A stretch of 64,000 nucleotides of DNA from Ptiloglossa arizonensis. Taxonomy: Eukaryota; Arthropoda; Insecta; Hymenoptera; Colletidae. The position numbers were made by a program, and so were the translations under genes. Position 1 is the first letter of the stretch; each line of letters opens with the position of its first letter. This document shows positions 24,025-38,000 of this stretch, one piece after another. The stretch lies in assembly GCF_051014685.1 (NCBI RefSeq), contig NW_027478516.1, positions 682,001 through 746,000 of the forward strand. Direction: 5' to 3'. The notes under the pieces are model-generated. The model searched no databases and was not told the DNA's origin. It saw nothing but the letters and a program-made list of their open reading frames with translations.

Positions 24025-26495
24025 GGTTGAGAAACCATCAAAATTTTCGCAAGTCTGTTACTCGAAACCAATAGCTACAATGGCCTAGGGGAAAAATACA
24101 CATAGTGTTGTAATCGGGAGAGTTTCTGTTTTCAGATGCAACAGAAACTTTTCGGATTCGTCAATCCGTTCGCGAAATATGGGAGTTGGAGTTAAGGAAT
24201 GGTTGAGAAACCACAAAAATTTTCGTAAGTCTGATACTCGAAACAAATAACTAGTATGGCCTAGGGCAAAAATACACATACCGTTGTAATCGGGCGAGTT
24301 TCTGCTTTCAGATGCAATAGGAAATTCTCGAGTTCGTTAGTCCGTTCGCGAGATATGGGATTTTGAAGTTAAGGAATGGTTGAGAAACCATCATAATTTT
24401 CGCAAGTTTGATACTCGAAACGAATAACTGGAATGACCTAGGGGAAAAGTACACACACCGTTGTAATGGGGCGAGTTTCTACTTTCAGATGCAACAGGAA
24501 ATAATCGAGTTCGTCAATCCGTTCGCGAGATATGGGAGTTTGAAGTTAAGAAATGCTTGAGAAACCATCAAAATTTTCGCAAGTCTGATACTCGAAACCA
24601 ATAACTACAATGGCCTAGGGCAAAAATACACATACCGTTGTCATCGGGCGAGTTTCTGCTTTCAGATGCAACAGGAATTTCTCGAGTTCGTCAATCCGTT
24701 CGCGACATATGGGAGTTGGAGTTAAGGAATGGTTGAGAAACCATCAAAATTTTCGCAAGTCTGATACTCGAAACCAATAGCTACAATGGCCTAGGGGAAA
24801 AATACACATAGCGTTGTAATCGGGAGAGTTTCTGTTTTCAGATGCAATAGAAACTTTTCGGATTCGTCAATCCGTTCGCGAAATATGGGAGTTGGAGTTA
24901 AGGAATGGTTGAGAAACCACAAAAATTTTCGTAAGTCTGATACCCGAAACCAATAACTACTATGGCCTAGGGCAAAAATAAACATACCGTTGTAATCGGA
25001 CGAGTTTCTGTTTTCAGATGCAACAGGAATTTCTCGAGTTCGTCAATCCGTTCGCGAGATATGGGAATTTGAAGTTAAGGAATGGTTGAGAAACCATCAA
25101 AATTTTCGCAAGTCTGATACTCGAAACCAATAGCTACAATGGCCTAGGGGAAAAATACACATAGCGTTGTAATCGGGAGAGTTTCTGTTTTCAGATGCAA
25201 CAGAAACTTTTCGGATTCGTCAATCCGTTCGCGAAATATGGGAGTTGGAGTTAAGGAATGGTTGAGAAACCACAAAAATTTTCGCAAGTCTGATACTCGA
25301 AACAAATAACTGGTATGGCCTAGGGCAAAAATACACATACCGTTGTAATCGGGCGAGTTTCTGCTTTCAGATGCAATAGGAAATTCTCGAGTTCGTTAGT
25401 CCGTTCGCGAGATATGGGAGTTTGATGTTAAGGAATGGTTGAGAAACCATCAAAATTTTCGCAAGTCTGATACTCGAAACCAATAACTACAATTGCCTAG
25501 GGGAAAAATACACATAGCGTTGTAATCGGGAGAGTTTCTGTTTTCAGATGCAACAGAAACTTTTCGGATTCGTCAATCCGTTCGCGAAATATGGGAGTTG
25601 GAGTTAAGGAATGGTTGAGAAACCACAAAAATTTTTGTAAGTCTGATACTCGAAACAAATAACTACTATGGCCTAGGGCAAAAATACACATACCGTTGTA
25701 ATCGGACGAGTTTCTGGTTTCAGCTGCAACAGGAATTTCTCGAGTTCGACAATCCGTTCGCGAGATATGGGAATTTGAAGTTAAGGAATGGTTGAGAAAC
25801 CATCAAAATTTTCGCAAGTCTGATACTCGAAACCAATAACTACAATGGCCTAGGGGAAAAATACACATAGCGTTGTAATCGGGAGAGTTTCTGTTTTCAG
25901 ATGCAACAGAAACTTTTCGGATTCGTCAATCCGTTCGCGAAATATGGGAGTTGGAGTTAAGGAATGGTTGAGAAACCACAAAAATTTTCGTAAGTCTGAT
26001 ACTCGAAACAAATAACTAGTATGGCCTAGGGCAAAAATACACATACCGTTGTAATCGGGCGAGTTTCTGCTTTCAGATGCAATAGGAAATTCTCGAGTTC
26101 GTTAGTCCGTTCGCGAGATATGGGAGTTTGAAGTTAAGGAATGGTTGAGAAACCATCAAAATTTTCGCAAGTCTGTTACTCGAAACCAATAACTGGAATG
26201 GCCTAAGGGATAAATACACATAGCGTTGTAATCGGGAGAGTTTCTGTTTTCAGATGCAACAGAAACTTTTCGGATTCGTCAATCCGTTCGCGAAATATGG
26301 GAGTTGGAGTTAAGGAATGGTTGAGAAACCACAAAAATTTTCGTAAGTCTGATACCCGAAACCAATAACTACTATGGCCTAGGGCAAAAATACACATACC
26401 GTTGTAATCGGACGAGTTTCTGCTTTCAGATGCAACAGGAATTTCTCGAGTTCGTCAATCCGTTCGCGAGATATGGGAGTTTGAATGTAAGGAAT
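24025..26495. repeat. Block matching 1,061-3,400, with five dimers
   Basis: Type V monomers at 24,025, 24,731, 25,084, 25,437, 25,790 and 26,143 reproduce the spacing of those at 1,061, 1,767, 2,120, 2,473, 2,826 and 3,179, a constant offset of 22,964 bp. Internal variants agree too (for example GGAATGACC/ACCGTTGTAATGG at 24,433 and about 1,470). The last 1.8 kb is a pure 353-bp dimer tract. Confidence 0.85.
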
Positions 26496-27557
26496 GGTTG
26501 AGAAACCATCAAAATTTTCGCAAGTCTGTTACTTGAAACCAATAACTGGAATGGCCTAGGGGAAAAGTACACACACCATTGTAATGGGGCGAGTTTCTAC
26601 TTTCAGATGCAACAGGAATTTCTCGAGTTCGTCATTCCGTTCGCGAGATATGGGTGTTTGAAGTTAAGGAATGGTTGAGAAACCATCAAAACTTTCGCAA
26701 GTTTGATACTCGAAACCAACAACTACTATGGCCTAGGGCAAAAATACACATACCGTTGTAATCGGGCGAGTTTCTGCTTTCAGATGCAACAGGAACTTCT
26801 CGAGTTCGTCAATCCGTTCGCGAGATATGGGAGTTTGAAGTTAAGGAATGGTTGAGAAACCATCAATATTTTCGCCAGTGTGATACTCGAAACCAATAAC
26901 TACAATGGCCCAGGGCAAAAATACACATACCGTTGTAATCGGGCGAGTTTCTGCTTTCAGATGTAATAGGAAATTCTCGAGTTCGTCAATCCGTTCGCGA
27001 CATATGGGAGTTTGAAGTTAAGGAATGGTTGAGAAACCATCATAATTTTCGCAAGTTTGATACTCGAAACGAATAAGTGGAATGACCTAGGGGAAAAGTA
27101 CACACGCCATTGTAATCGGTCGAGTTTCTACTTTCAGATGCAACAGGAAATAATCGAGTTCGTCAATCCGTTCGCGAGATATGGGAGTTTGAAGTTAAGA
27201 AATGCTTGAGAAACCATCAAAATTTTCGCAAGTTTGATACTCGAAACCAATAACTACAATGGCCTAGGGCAAAAATACACATACCGTTGTAATCGGGCGA
27301 GTTTCTGCTTTCAGATGCAACAGGAATTTCTCGAGTTCGTCAATCCGTTCGCGAGATATGGGAGTTTGAAGTTAAGGAATGGTTGAGAAACCATCAAAAT
27401 TTTCGCAAGTCTTATACTCGAAACCAATAACTACAATGGCCTAGGGCAAAAATACACATACCGTTGTCATCGGGCGAGTTTCTGCTTTCAGATGCAACAG
27501 GAATTTCTCGAGTTCGTCAATCCGTTCGCGACATATGGGAGTTTGAAGTTAAGGAAT
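26143..27557. repeat. Octamer module, 1,415 bp
   Basis: Same monomer order as the module at 22,610, starting with a type V monomer that carries AAGGGATAAATAC (GGGGATAAATAC at 12,421) and ending before the type V at 27,558. It shares TCGCCAGTGTGATAC with the copies near 6,730, 11,675 and 13,090, whereas the 22,610 copy has TCGCCAGTCTGATAC. Confidence 0.85.
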
Positions 27558-29678
27558 GGTTGAGAAACCATCAAAATTTTCGCAAGTCTGTTACTCGAAA
27601 CCAATAACTGGAATGGCCTAGGGGAAAAATACACATAGCGTTGTAATCGGGAGAGTTTCTGTTTTCAGATGCAACAGAAACTTTTCGGATTCGTCAATCC
27701 GTTCGCGAAATATGGGAGTTGGAGTTAAGGAATGGTTGAGAAACCACAAAAATTTTCGTAAGTCTGATACTCGAAACAAATAACTACTATGGCCTAGGGC
27801 AAAAATACACATACCGTTGTAATCGGACGAGTTTCTGGTTTCAGATGCAACTGGAATTTCTCGAGTTCGTCAATCCGTTCGCGAGATATGGGAGTTTGAA
27901 GTTAAGGAATGGTTGAGAAACCATCAAAATTTTCGCAAGTCTGATACTCGAAACCAATAACTACAATGGCCTAGGGGAAAAATACACATAGCGTTGTAAT
28001 CGGGAGAGTTTCTGTTTTCAGATGCAACAGAAATTTTTCGGACTCGTCAATCCGTTCGCGAAATATGGGAGTTGGAGTTAAGGAATGGTTGAGAAACCAT
28101 AAAAATTTTCGCAAGTCTGATACTCGAAACAAATAACTACTATGGCCTAGGGCAAAAATACACATACCGTTGTAATCGGACGAGTTTCTGCTTTCAGATG
28201 CAACAGGAATTTCTCGAGTTCGTCAATCCGTTCGCGAGATATGGGAGTTTGAATGTAAGGAATGGTTGAGAAACCATCAAAATTTTCGCAAGTCTGTTAC
28301 TCGAAACCAATAACTGGAATGGCCTAGGGGAAAAGTACACACACCATTGTAATGGGGCGAGTTTCTACTTCCAGATGCAACAGGAATTTCTCGAGTTCGT
28401 CATTCCGTTCGCGACATATGGGTGTTTGAAGTTAAGGAATGCTTGAGAAACCATCAAAACTTCCTCAAGTTTGATACTCGAAACCAATAACTGGAATGGC
28501 CTAGGGGAAAAATACACATACCGTTGTAATCGGGCGAGTTTCTGCTTTCAGATGCAACAGGAATTTCTCGAGTTCGTCAATCCGTTCGCGAGATATGGGA
28601 GGTTGAAGTTAAGGAATGGTTGAGAAACCTTCAATATTTTCGCAAGTCTGATACCCGAAACCAATAACTACTATGGCCTAGGGCAAAAATACACATACCG
28701 TTGTAATCGGACGAGTTTCTGCTTTCAGATGCAACAGGAATTTCTCGAGTTCGTCAATCCGTTCCGGAGATATGGGAGTTTGAAGGTAAGGAATGGTTGA
28801 GAAACCATCAAAATTTTCGCAAGTCTGTTACTCGAAACCAATAACTGGAATGGCCTAGGGGAATAGTACACACACCATTGTAATGGGACGAGTTTCTACT
28901 TTCAGATGCAACAGGAATTTCTCGAGTTCGTCAATCCGTTCGCGACATATGGGAGTTTGAAGTTAAGGAATGGTTGAGAATCCATCATAATTTTCGCAAG
29001 TTTGATACTCGAAACGAATAACTGGAATGACCTAGGGGAAAAGTACACACGCCATTGTAATCGGTCGAGTTTCTACTTTCAGATGCAACAGGAAATAATC
29101 GACTTCGTCAATCCGTTCGCGAGATATGGGAGTTTGAAGTTAAGAAATGCTTGAGAAACCATCAAAATTTTCGCAAGTCTGATACCCGAAACCAATAACT
29201 ACTATGGCCTAGGGCAAAAATAAACATACCGTTGTAATCGGACGAGTTTCTGCTTTCAGATGCAACAGGAATTTCTCGAGTTCGTCAATCCGTTCGCGAC
29301 ATATGGGAGTTTGAAGTTAAGGAATGGTTGAGAAACCATCAAAATTTTCGCAAGTCTGATACTCGAAACCAATAGCTACAATGGCCTAGGGGAAAAATAC
29401 ACATTGCGTTGTAATCGGGAGAGTTTCTGTTTTCAGATGCAATAGAAACTTTTCGAATTCGTCAATCCGTTCGCGAAATATGGGAGTTGGAGTTAAGGAA
29501 TGGTTGAGAAACCACAAAAATTTTCGTAAGTCTGATACTCGAAACAAATAACTAGTATGGCCTAGGGCAAAAATACACATACCGTTGTAATCGGGCGAGT
29601 TTCTGCTTTCAGATGCAATAGGAAATTCTCGAGTTCGTTAGTCCGTTCGCGAGATATGGGAGTTTGAAGTTAAGGAAT

Positions 29679-32600
29679 GGTTGAGAAACCATCAAAATTT
29701 TCGCAAGTCTGATACTCGAAACCAATAACTACAATGGCCTAGGGGAAAAATACACATAGCGTTGTAATCGGGAGAGTTTCTGTTTTCAGATGCAACAGAA
29801 ATTTTTCGGACTCGTCAATCCGTTCGCGAAATATGGGAGTTGGAGTTAAGGAATGGTTGAGAAATCACAAAAATTTTCGTAAGTCTGATACCCGAAACCA
29901 ATAACTACTATGGCCTAGGGCAAAAATACACATACCGTTGTAATCGGACGAGTTTCTGCTTTCAGATGCAACAGGAATTTCACGAGTTCGTCAATCCGTT
30001 CGCGAGATATGGGAGTTTGAATGTAAGGAATGGTTGAGAAAACATCAAAATTTTCGCAAGTCTGTTACTTGAAACCAATAACTGGAATGGCCTAGGGGAA
30101 AAGTACACACACCATTGTAATGGGGCGAGTTTCTACTTTCAGATGCAACAGGAATTTCTCGAGTTCGTCATTCCGTTCGCGAGATATGGGTGTTTGAAGT
30201 TAAGGAATGGTTGAGAAACCATCAAAACTTTCGCAAGTCTGATACTCGAAACCAATAACTACAATGGCCCGGGGCAAAAATACACATACCGTTGTAATAG
30301 GGCGAGTATCTGCTTTCAGATATAATAGGAAATTCTCGAGTTCGTCAATCCGTTCGCGACATATGGGAGTTTGAAGTTAAGGAATGGTTGAGAAACCATC
30401 ATAATTTTCGCAAGTTTGATACTCGAAACGAATAAGTGGAATGACCTAGGGGAAAAGTACACACGCCATTGTAATCGGTCGAGTTTCTACTTTCAGATGC
30501 AACAGGAAATAATCGAGTTCGTCAATCCGTTCGCGAGATATGGGAGTTTGAAGTTAAGAAATGCTTGAGAAACCATCAAAATTTTCGCAAGTCTGATACC
30601 CGAAACCAATAACTACTATGGCCTAGGGCAAAAATACACATACCGTTGTAATCGGACGAGTTTCTGCTTTCAGATGCAACAGGAATTTCTCGAGTTCGTC
30701 AATCCGTTCCGGAGATATGGGAGTTTGAAGGTAAGGAATGGTTGAGAAACCATCAAAATTTTCGCAAGTCTGTTACTCGAAACCAATAACTGGAATGGCC
30801 TAGGGGAAAAGTACACACACCATTGTAATGTGGCGAGTTTCTACTTTCAGATGCAACAGGAATTTCTCGAGTTCGTCATTCCGTTCGCGAGATATGGGTG
30901 TTTGAAGTTAAGGAATGGTTGAGAAACCGTAAAAACTTTCGCAAGTTTGATACTCGAAACCAATAACTACAATGGCCTAGGGCAAAAATACACATACCGT
31001 TGTAATCGGGCGAGTTTCTGCTTTCAGATGCAACAGGAATTTCTCGAGTTCGTCAATCCGTTCGCGACATATGGGAGTTTGAAGTTAAGGAATGGTTGAG
31101 AAACCATCAAAATTTTCGCAAATCTGATACTCGAAACCAATACCTGGAATGGCCTAGGGGAAAAATACACACACCGTTGTAATTGGGCGAGTTTCTACTC
31201 TCAGATGAAACAGGAATTTCTCCAGTTCGTCAATCCGTTCGCGAGATATGGGAGTTTGAAGTTAAGGAATGGTTGAGAAACCATCAAAATTTTCGCAAGT
31301 CTTATACTCGAAACCAATAACTACAATGGCCTAGGGCAAAAATACACATATCGTTGTCATCGGGCGAGTTTCTGCTTTCAGATGCAACAGGAATTTCTCG
31401 AGTTCGTCAATCCGTTCGCGACATATGGGAGTTTGAAGTTAAGGAATGGTTGAGAAACCATCAAAATTTTCGCAAGTCTGATACTCGAAACCAATAACTG
31501 CAATGGCCTAGGGGAAAAGTACACACACCGTTGTAATGGGGCGAGTTTCTACTTTCAGATGCAACAGGAATTTCTCGAGTTCGCCAATCCGTTCGCGAGA
31601 TATGGGATTTTGAAGTTAAGGAATGGTTGAGAAACCATCATAATTTTCGCAAGTTTGATACTCGAAACGAATAACTGGAATGACCTAGGGGAAAAGTACA
31701 CACACCGTTGTAATGGGGCGAGTTTCTACTTTCAGATGCAAGAGGAAATAATCGAGTTCGTCAATCCGTTCGCGAGATATGGGAGTTTGAAGTTAAGAAA
31801 TGCTTGAGAAACCATCAAAATTTTCGCAAGTCTGATACTCGAAACCAATAACTACAATGGCCTAGGGCAAAAATACACATACCGTTGTCATCGGGCGAGT
31901 TTCTGCTTTCAGATGCAACAGGAATTTCTCGAGTTCGTCAATCCGTTCGCGACATATAGGAGTTGGAGTTAAGGAATGGTTGAGAAACCATAAAAATTTT
32001 CGCAAGTCTGATACTCGAAACCAATAGCTACAATGGCCTAGGGGAAAAATACACATAGCGTTGTAATCGGGAGAGTTTCTGTTTTCAGATGCAATAGAAA
32101 CTTTTCGAATTCGTCAATCCGTTCGCGAAATATGGGAGTTGGAGTTAAGGAATGGTTGAGAAACCACAAAAATTTTCGTAAGTCTGATACTCGAAACAAA
32201 TAACTAGTATGGCCTAGGACAAAAATACACATACCGTTGTAATCGGGCGAGTTTCTGCTTTCAGATGCAATAGGAAATTCTCGAGTTCGTTAGTCCGTTC
32301 GCGAGATATGGGAGTTTGAAGTTAAGGAATGGTTGAGAAACCATCAAAATTTTCGCAAGTCTGTTACTCGAAACCAATAACTGGAATGGCCTAGGGGAAA
32401 AATACACATAGCGTTGTAATCGGGAGAGTTTCTGTTTTCAGACGCAACAGAAACTTTTCGGATTCGTCAATCCGTTCGCGAAATATGGGAGTTGGAGTTG
32501 AGGAATGGTTGAGAAACCACAAAAATTTTCGTAAGTCTGATACTCGAAACAAATAACTACTATGGCCTAGGGCAAAAATACACATACCGTTGTAATCGGA

Positions 32601-32683
32601 CGAGTTTCTGGTTTCAGATGCAACAGGAATTTCTCGAGTTCGTCAATCCGTTCGCGAGATATGGGAGTTTGAAGTTAAGGAAT
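29679..32683. repeat. 3.5-kb HOR relative, shortened to 3,005 bp (17 monomers)
   Basis: The order follows the unit at 15,542. One monomer is missing at about 30,238, where ACTTTCGCAAGTCTGATACTCG leads straight into GGCCCGGGGC, skipping the GAGTTTTTGC unit. One monomer is gained near 31,290-31,465 (CTTATACTC with ATCGTTGTCATCGGG). The dimer tail is shorter. The next related unit starts at 32,684. This copy and copy 2 share CTAGGAC near 32,216 / 21,613. Confidence 0.82.
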
Positions 32684-35080
32684 GGTTGAGAAACCATCAA
32701 AATTTTCGCAAGTCTGATACTCGAAACCAATAACTACAATGGCCTAGGGGAAAAATACACATAGCGTTGTAATCGAGAGAGTTTCTGTTTTCAGATGCAA
32801 CAGAAATTTTTCGGACTCGTCAATCCGTTCGCGAAATATGGGAGTTGGAGTTAAGGAATGGTTGAGAAATCACAAAAATTTTCGTAAGTCTGATACCCGA
32901 AACCAATAACTACTATGGCCTAGGGCAAAAATACACATACCGTTGTAATCGGACGAGTTTCTGCTTTCAGATGCAACAGGAATTTCTCGAGTTCGTCAAT
33001 CCGTTCGCGAGATATGGGAGTTTGAAGGTAAGGAATGGTTGAGAAACCATCAAAATTTTCGCAAGTCTGTTACTCGAAACCAATAACTGGAATGGCCTAG
33101 GGGAAAAGTACACACACCATTGTAATGGGGCGAGTTTCTACTTTCAGATGCAACAGGAATTTCTCGAGTTCGTCATTCCGTTCGCGAGATATGGGTGTTT
33201 GAAGTTAAGGAATGGTTGAGAAACCATCAAAACTTTCGCAAGTTTGATACTCGAAACCAATAACTACTATGGCCTAGGGCAAAAATACACATACCGTTGT
33301 AATCGGGCGAGTTTCTGCTTTCAGATGCAACAGGAATTTCTCGAGTTCGTCAATCCGTTCGCGAGATATGGGAGTTTGAAGTTAAGGAATGGTTGAGAAA
33401 CCATCAATATTTTCGCAAGTCTGATACTCGAAACCAATAACTACAATGGCCCGGGGCAAAAATACACATACCGTTGTAATAGGGCGAGTATCTGCTTTCA
33501 GATATAATAGGAAATTCTCGAGTTCGTCAATCCGTTCGCGACATATGGGAGTTTGAAGTTAAGGAATGGTTGAGAAACCATCATAATTTTCGCAAGTTTG
33601 ATACTCGAAACGAATAAGTGGAATGACCTAGGGGAAAAGTACACACGCCATTGTAATCGGTCGAGTTTCTACTTTCAGATGCAACAGGAAATAATCGAGT
33701 TCGTCAATCCGTTCGCGAGATATGGGAGTTTGAAGTTAAGAAATGCTTGAGAAACCATCAAAATTTTCGCAAGTCTGATACCCGAAACCAATAACTACTA
33801 TGGCCTAGGGCAAAAATACACATACCGTTGTAATCGGACGAGTTTCTGCTTTCAGATGCAACAGGAATTTCTCGAGTTCGTCAATCCGTTCCGGAGATAT
33901 GGGAGTTTGAAGGTAAGGAATGGTTGAGAAACCATCAAAATTTTCGCAAATCTGATACTCGAAACCAATACCTGGAATGGCCTAGGGGAAAAATACACAC
34001 ACCGTTGTAATTGGGCGAGTTTCTACTCTCAGATGAAACAGGAATTTCTCCAGTTCGTCAATCCGTTCGCGAGATATGGGAGTTTGAAGTTAAGGAATGG
34101 TTGAGAAACCATCAAAATTTTCGCAAGTCTTATACTCGAAACCAATAACTACAATGGCCTAGGGCAAAAATACACATACCGTTGTCATCGGGCGAGTTTC
34201 TGCTTTCAGATGCAACAGGAATTTCTCGAGTTCGTCAATCCGTTCGCGACATATGGGAGTTTGAAGTTAAGGAATGGTTGAGAAACCATCAAAATTTTCG
34301 CAAGTCTGATACTCGAAACCAATAACTGCAATGGCCTAGGGGAAAAGTACACACACCGTTGTAATGGGGCGAGTTTCTACTTTCAGATGCAACAGGAATT
34401 TCTCGAGTTCGTCAATCCGTTCGCGAGATATGGGATTTTGAAGTTAAGGAATGGTTGAGAAACCATCATAATTTTCGCAAGTTTGATACTCGAAACGAAT
34501 AACTGGAATGACCTAGGGGAAAAGTACACACACCGTTGTAATGGGGCGAGTTTCTACTTTCAGATGCAACAGGAAATAATCGAGTTCGTCAATCCGTTCG
34601 CGAGATATGGGAGTTTGAAGTTAAGAAATGCTTGAGAAACCATCAAAATTTTCGCAAGTCTGATACTCGAAACCAATAACTACAATGGCCTAGGGCAAAA
34701 ATACACATACCGTTGTCATCGGGCGAGTTTCTGCTTTCAGATGCAACAGGAATTTCTCGAGTTCGTCAATCCGTTCGCGACATATAGGAGTTGGAGTGAA
34801 GGAATGGTTGAGAAACCATAAAAATTTTCGCAAGTCTGATACTCGAAACAAATAACTACTATGGCCTAGGGCAAAAATACACATACCGTTGTAGTCGGAC
34901 GAGTTTCTGGTTTCAGATGCAACAGGAATTTCTCGAGTTCGCCAATCCGTTCGCGAGATATGGGAGTTTGAAGTTAAGGAATGGTTGAGAAACCATCAAA
35001 ATTTTCGCAAGTCAGTTACTCGAAACCAATAACTGGAATGGCCTAGGGGAAAAGTACACACACCGTTGTAATCGGTCGAG
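32684..35080. repeat. 3.5-kb HOR relative, partial
   Basis: It begins with a type V monomer carrying ATCGAGAGAG and TTTTTCGGACTCG, followed by ATCACAAAAATTTT, GAAGGTAAGG, GGGTGTTTG, GGCCCGGGGC, AATAAGTGG, GCTTGAG, CCGTTCCGGAG and AATACCTGG, the order of the 15,542 unit. Two monomers between CCGTTCCGGAG and AATACCTGG are missing (junction near 33,945-33,955). ATCGAGAGAG is shared only with the copy starting at 40,108, so these two are close relatives (offset 7,424 bp). From about 35,080 the sequence belongs to the 9,721-bp-spaced duplication. Confidence 0.8.
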
Positions 35081-38000
35081 TTTCTACTTTCAGATGCAAC
35101 AGGAAATAATCGAGTTCGTCAATCCGTTCGCGAGATATGGGAGTTTGAAGTTAAGAAATGCTTGAGAAACCATCAAAATTTTCGTAAGTCTGATACCCGA
35201 AACCAATAACTACTATGGCCTAGGGCAAAAATAAACATACCGTTGTAATCGGACGAGTTTCAGCTTTCAGATGCAACAGGAATTTCTCGAGTTCGTCAAT
35301 CCGTTCGCGACATATGGGAGTTTGAAGTTAAGGAATGGTTGAGAAACCATCAAAATTTTCGCAAGTCTGATACTCGAATCCAATAACTACAATGGCCTAG
35401 GGGAAAAATACACATAGCGTTGTAATCGGGAGAGTTTCTGTTTTCAGGTGCAACAGAAACTTTTCGGATTCGTCAATCCGTTCGCGAAATATGGGAGTTG
35501 GAGTTAAGGAATGGTTGAGAAACCACAAAAATTTTCGTAAGTCTGATACTCGAAACAAATAACTAGTATGGCCTAGGGCAAAAATACACATACCGTTGTA
35601 ATCGGGCGAGTTTCTGCTTTCAGATGCAATAGGAAATTCTCGAGTTCGTTAGTCCGTTCGCGAGATATGGGATTTTGAAGCTAAGGAATGGTTGAGAAAC
35701 CATCATAATTTTCGCAAGTTTGATACTCGAAACGAATAACTGGAATGACCTAGGGGAAAAGTACACACACCGTTGTAATGGGGCGAGTTTCTACTTTCAG
35801 ATGCAACAGGAAATAATCGAGTTCGTCAATCCGTTCGCGAGATATGGGAGTTTGAAGTTAAGAAATGCTTGAGAAACCATCAAAATTTTCGCAAGTCTGA
35901 TACTCGAAACCAATAACTACAATGGCCTAGGGCAAAAATGAACATACCGTTGTAATCGGACGAGTTTCAGCTTTCAGATGCAACAGGAATTTCTCGAGTT
36001 CGTCAATCCGTTCGCGACATATGGGAGTTGGAGTTAAGGAATGGTTGAGAAACCATAAAAATTTTCGCAAGTCTGATACTCGAAACAAATAACTACTATG
36101 GCCTAGGGCAAAAATACACATACCGTTGTAATCGGACGAGTTTCTGGTTTTAGATGCAACAGGAATTTCTCGATTTCGTCAATCCGTTCGCGAGATATGG
36201 GAGTTTGAAGTTAAGGAATGGTTGAGAATCCATCATAATTTTCGCAAGTTTGATACTCGAAACGAATAACTGGAATGACCTAGGGGAAAAGTACACACGC
36301 CATTGTAATCGGTCGAGTTTCTACTTTCAGATGCAACAGGAAATAATCGAGTTCGTCAATCCGTTCGCGAGATATGGGAGTTTGAAGTTAAGAAATGCTT
36401 GAGAAACCATCAAAATTTTCGCAAGTCTGATACCCGAAACCAATAACTACTATGGCCTAGGGCAAAAATAAACATACCGTTGTAATCGGACGAGTTTCTG
36501 CTTTCAGATGCAACAGGAATTTCTCGAGTTCGTCAATCCGTTCGCGACATATGGGAGTTTGAAGTTAAGGAATGGTTGAGAAACCATCAAAATTTTCGCC
36601 AGTCTGATACTCGAAACCAATAGCTACAATGGCCTAGGGGAAAAATACACATACCGTTGTAATCGGACGAGTTTCTGGTTTCAGATGCAACAGGAATTTC
36701 TCGAGTTCGTCAATCCGTTCGCGAGATATGGGAGTTTGAAGTTAAGGAATGGTTGAGAAACCATCAAAATTTTCGCAAGTCTGATACTCGAAACAAATAA
36801 CTAGTATGGCCTAGGGCAAAAATACACATACCGTTGTAATCGGGCGAGTTTCTGCTTTCAGATGCAATAGGAAATTCTCGAGTTCGTTAGTCCGTTCGCG
36901 AGATATGGGAGTTTGAAGTTAAGGAATGGTTGAGAAACCATCAAAATTTTCGCAAGTCTGTTACTCGAAACCAATAACTGGAATGGCCTAGGGGAAAAAT
37001 ACACATAGCGTTGTAATCGGGAGAGTTTCTGTTTTCAGATGCAACAGAAATTTTTCGGACTCGTCAATCCGTTCGCGAAATATGGGAGTTGGAGTTAAGG
37101 AATGGTTGAGAAATCACAAAAATTTTCGTAAGTCTGATACTCGAAACAAATAACTAGTATGGCCTAGGGCAAAAATACACATACCGTTGTAATCGGGCGA
37201 GTTTCTGCTTTCAGATGCAATAGGAAATTCTCGAGTTCGTTAGTCCGTTCGCGAGATATGGGAGTTTGAAGTTAAGGAATGGTTGAGAAACCATCAAAAT
37301 TTTCGCAAGTCTGTTACTCGAAACCAATAACTGGAATGGCCTAGGGGAAAAATACACATAGCGTTGCAATCGGGAGAGTTTCTGTTTTCAGATGCAACAG
37401 AAACTTTTCGGATTCGTCAATCCGTTCGCGAAATATGGGAGTTGGAGTTAAGGAATGGTTGACAAACCACAAAAATTTTCGTAAGTCTGATACTCGAAAC
37501 AAATAACTACTATGGCCTAGGGCAAAAATACACATACCGTTGTAATCGGGCGAGTTTCTGCTTTCAGATGCAATAGGAAATTCTCGAGTTCGTTAGTCCG
37601 TTCGCGAGATATGGGAGTTTGAAGTTAAGGAATGGTTGAGAAACCATCAAAATTTTCGCAAGTCTGTTACTCGAAACCAATAACTGGAATGGCCTAGGGG
37701 AAAAATACACATAGCGTTGCAATCGGGAGAGTTTCTGTTTTCAGATGCAACAGAAACTTTTCGGATTCGTCAATCCGTTCGCGAAATATGGGAGTTGGAG
37801 TTAAGGAATGGTTGACAAACCACAAAAATTTTCGTAAGTCTGATACTCGAAACAAATAACTACTATGGCCTAGGGCAAAAATACACATACCGTTGTAATC
37901 GGACGAGTTTCTGGTTTCAGATGCAACAGGAATTTCTCGAGTTCGTCAATCCGTTCGCGAGATATGGGAGTTTGAAGTTAAGGAATGGTTGAGAAACCAT

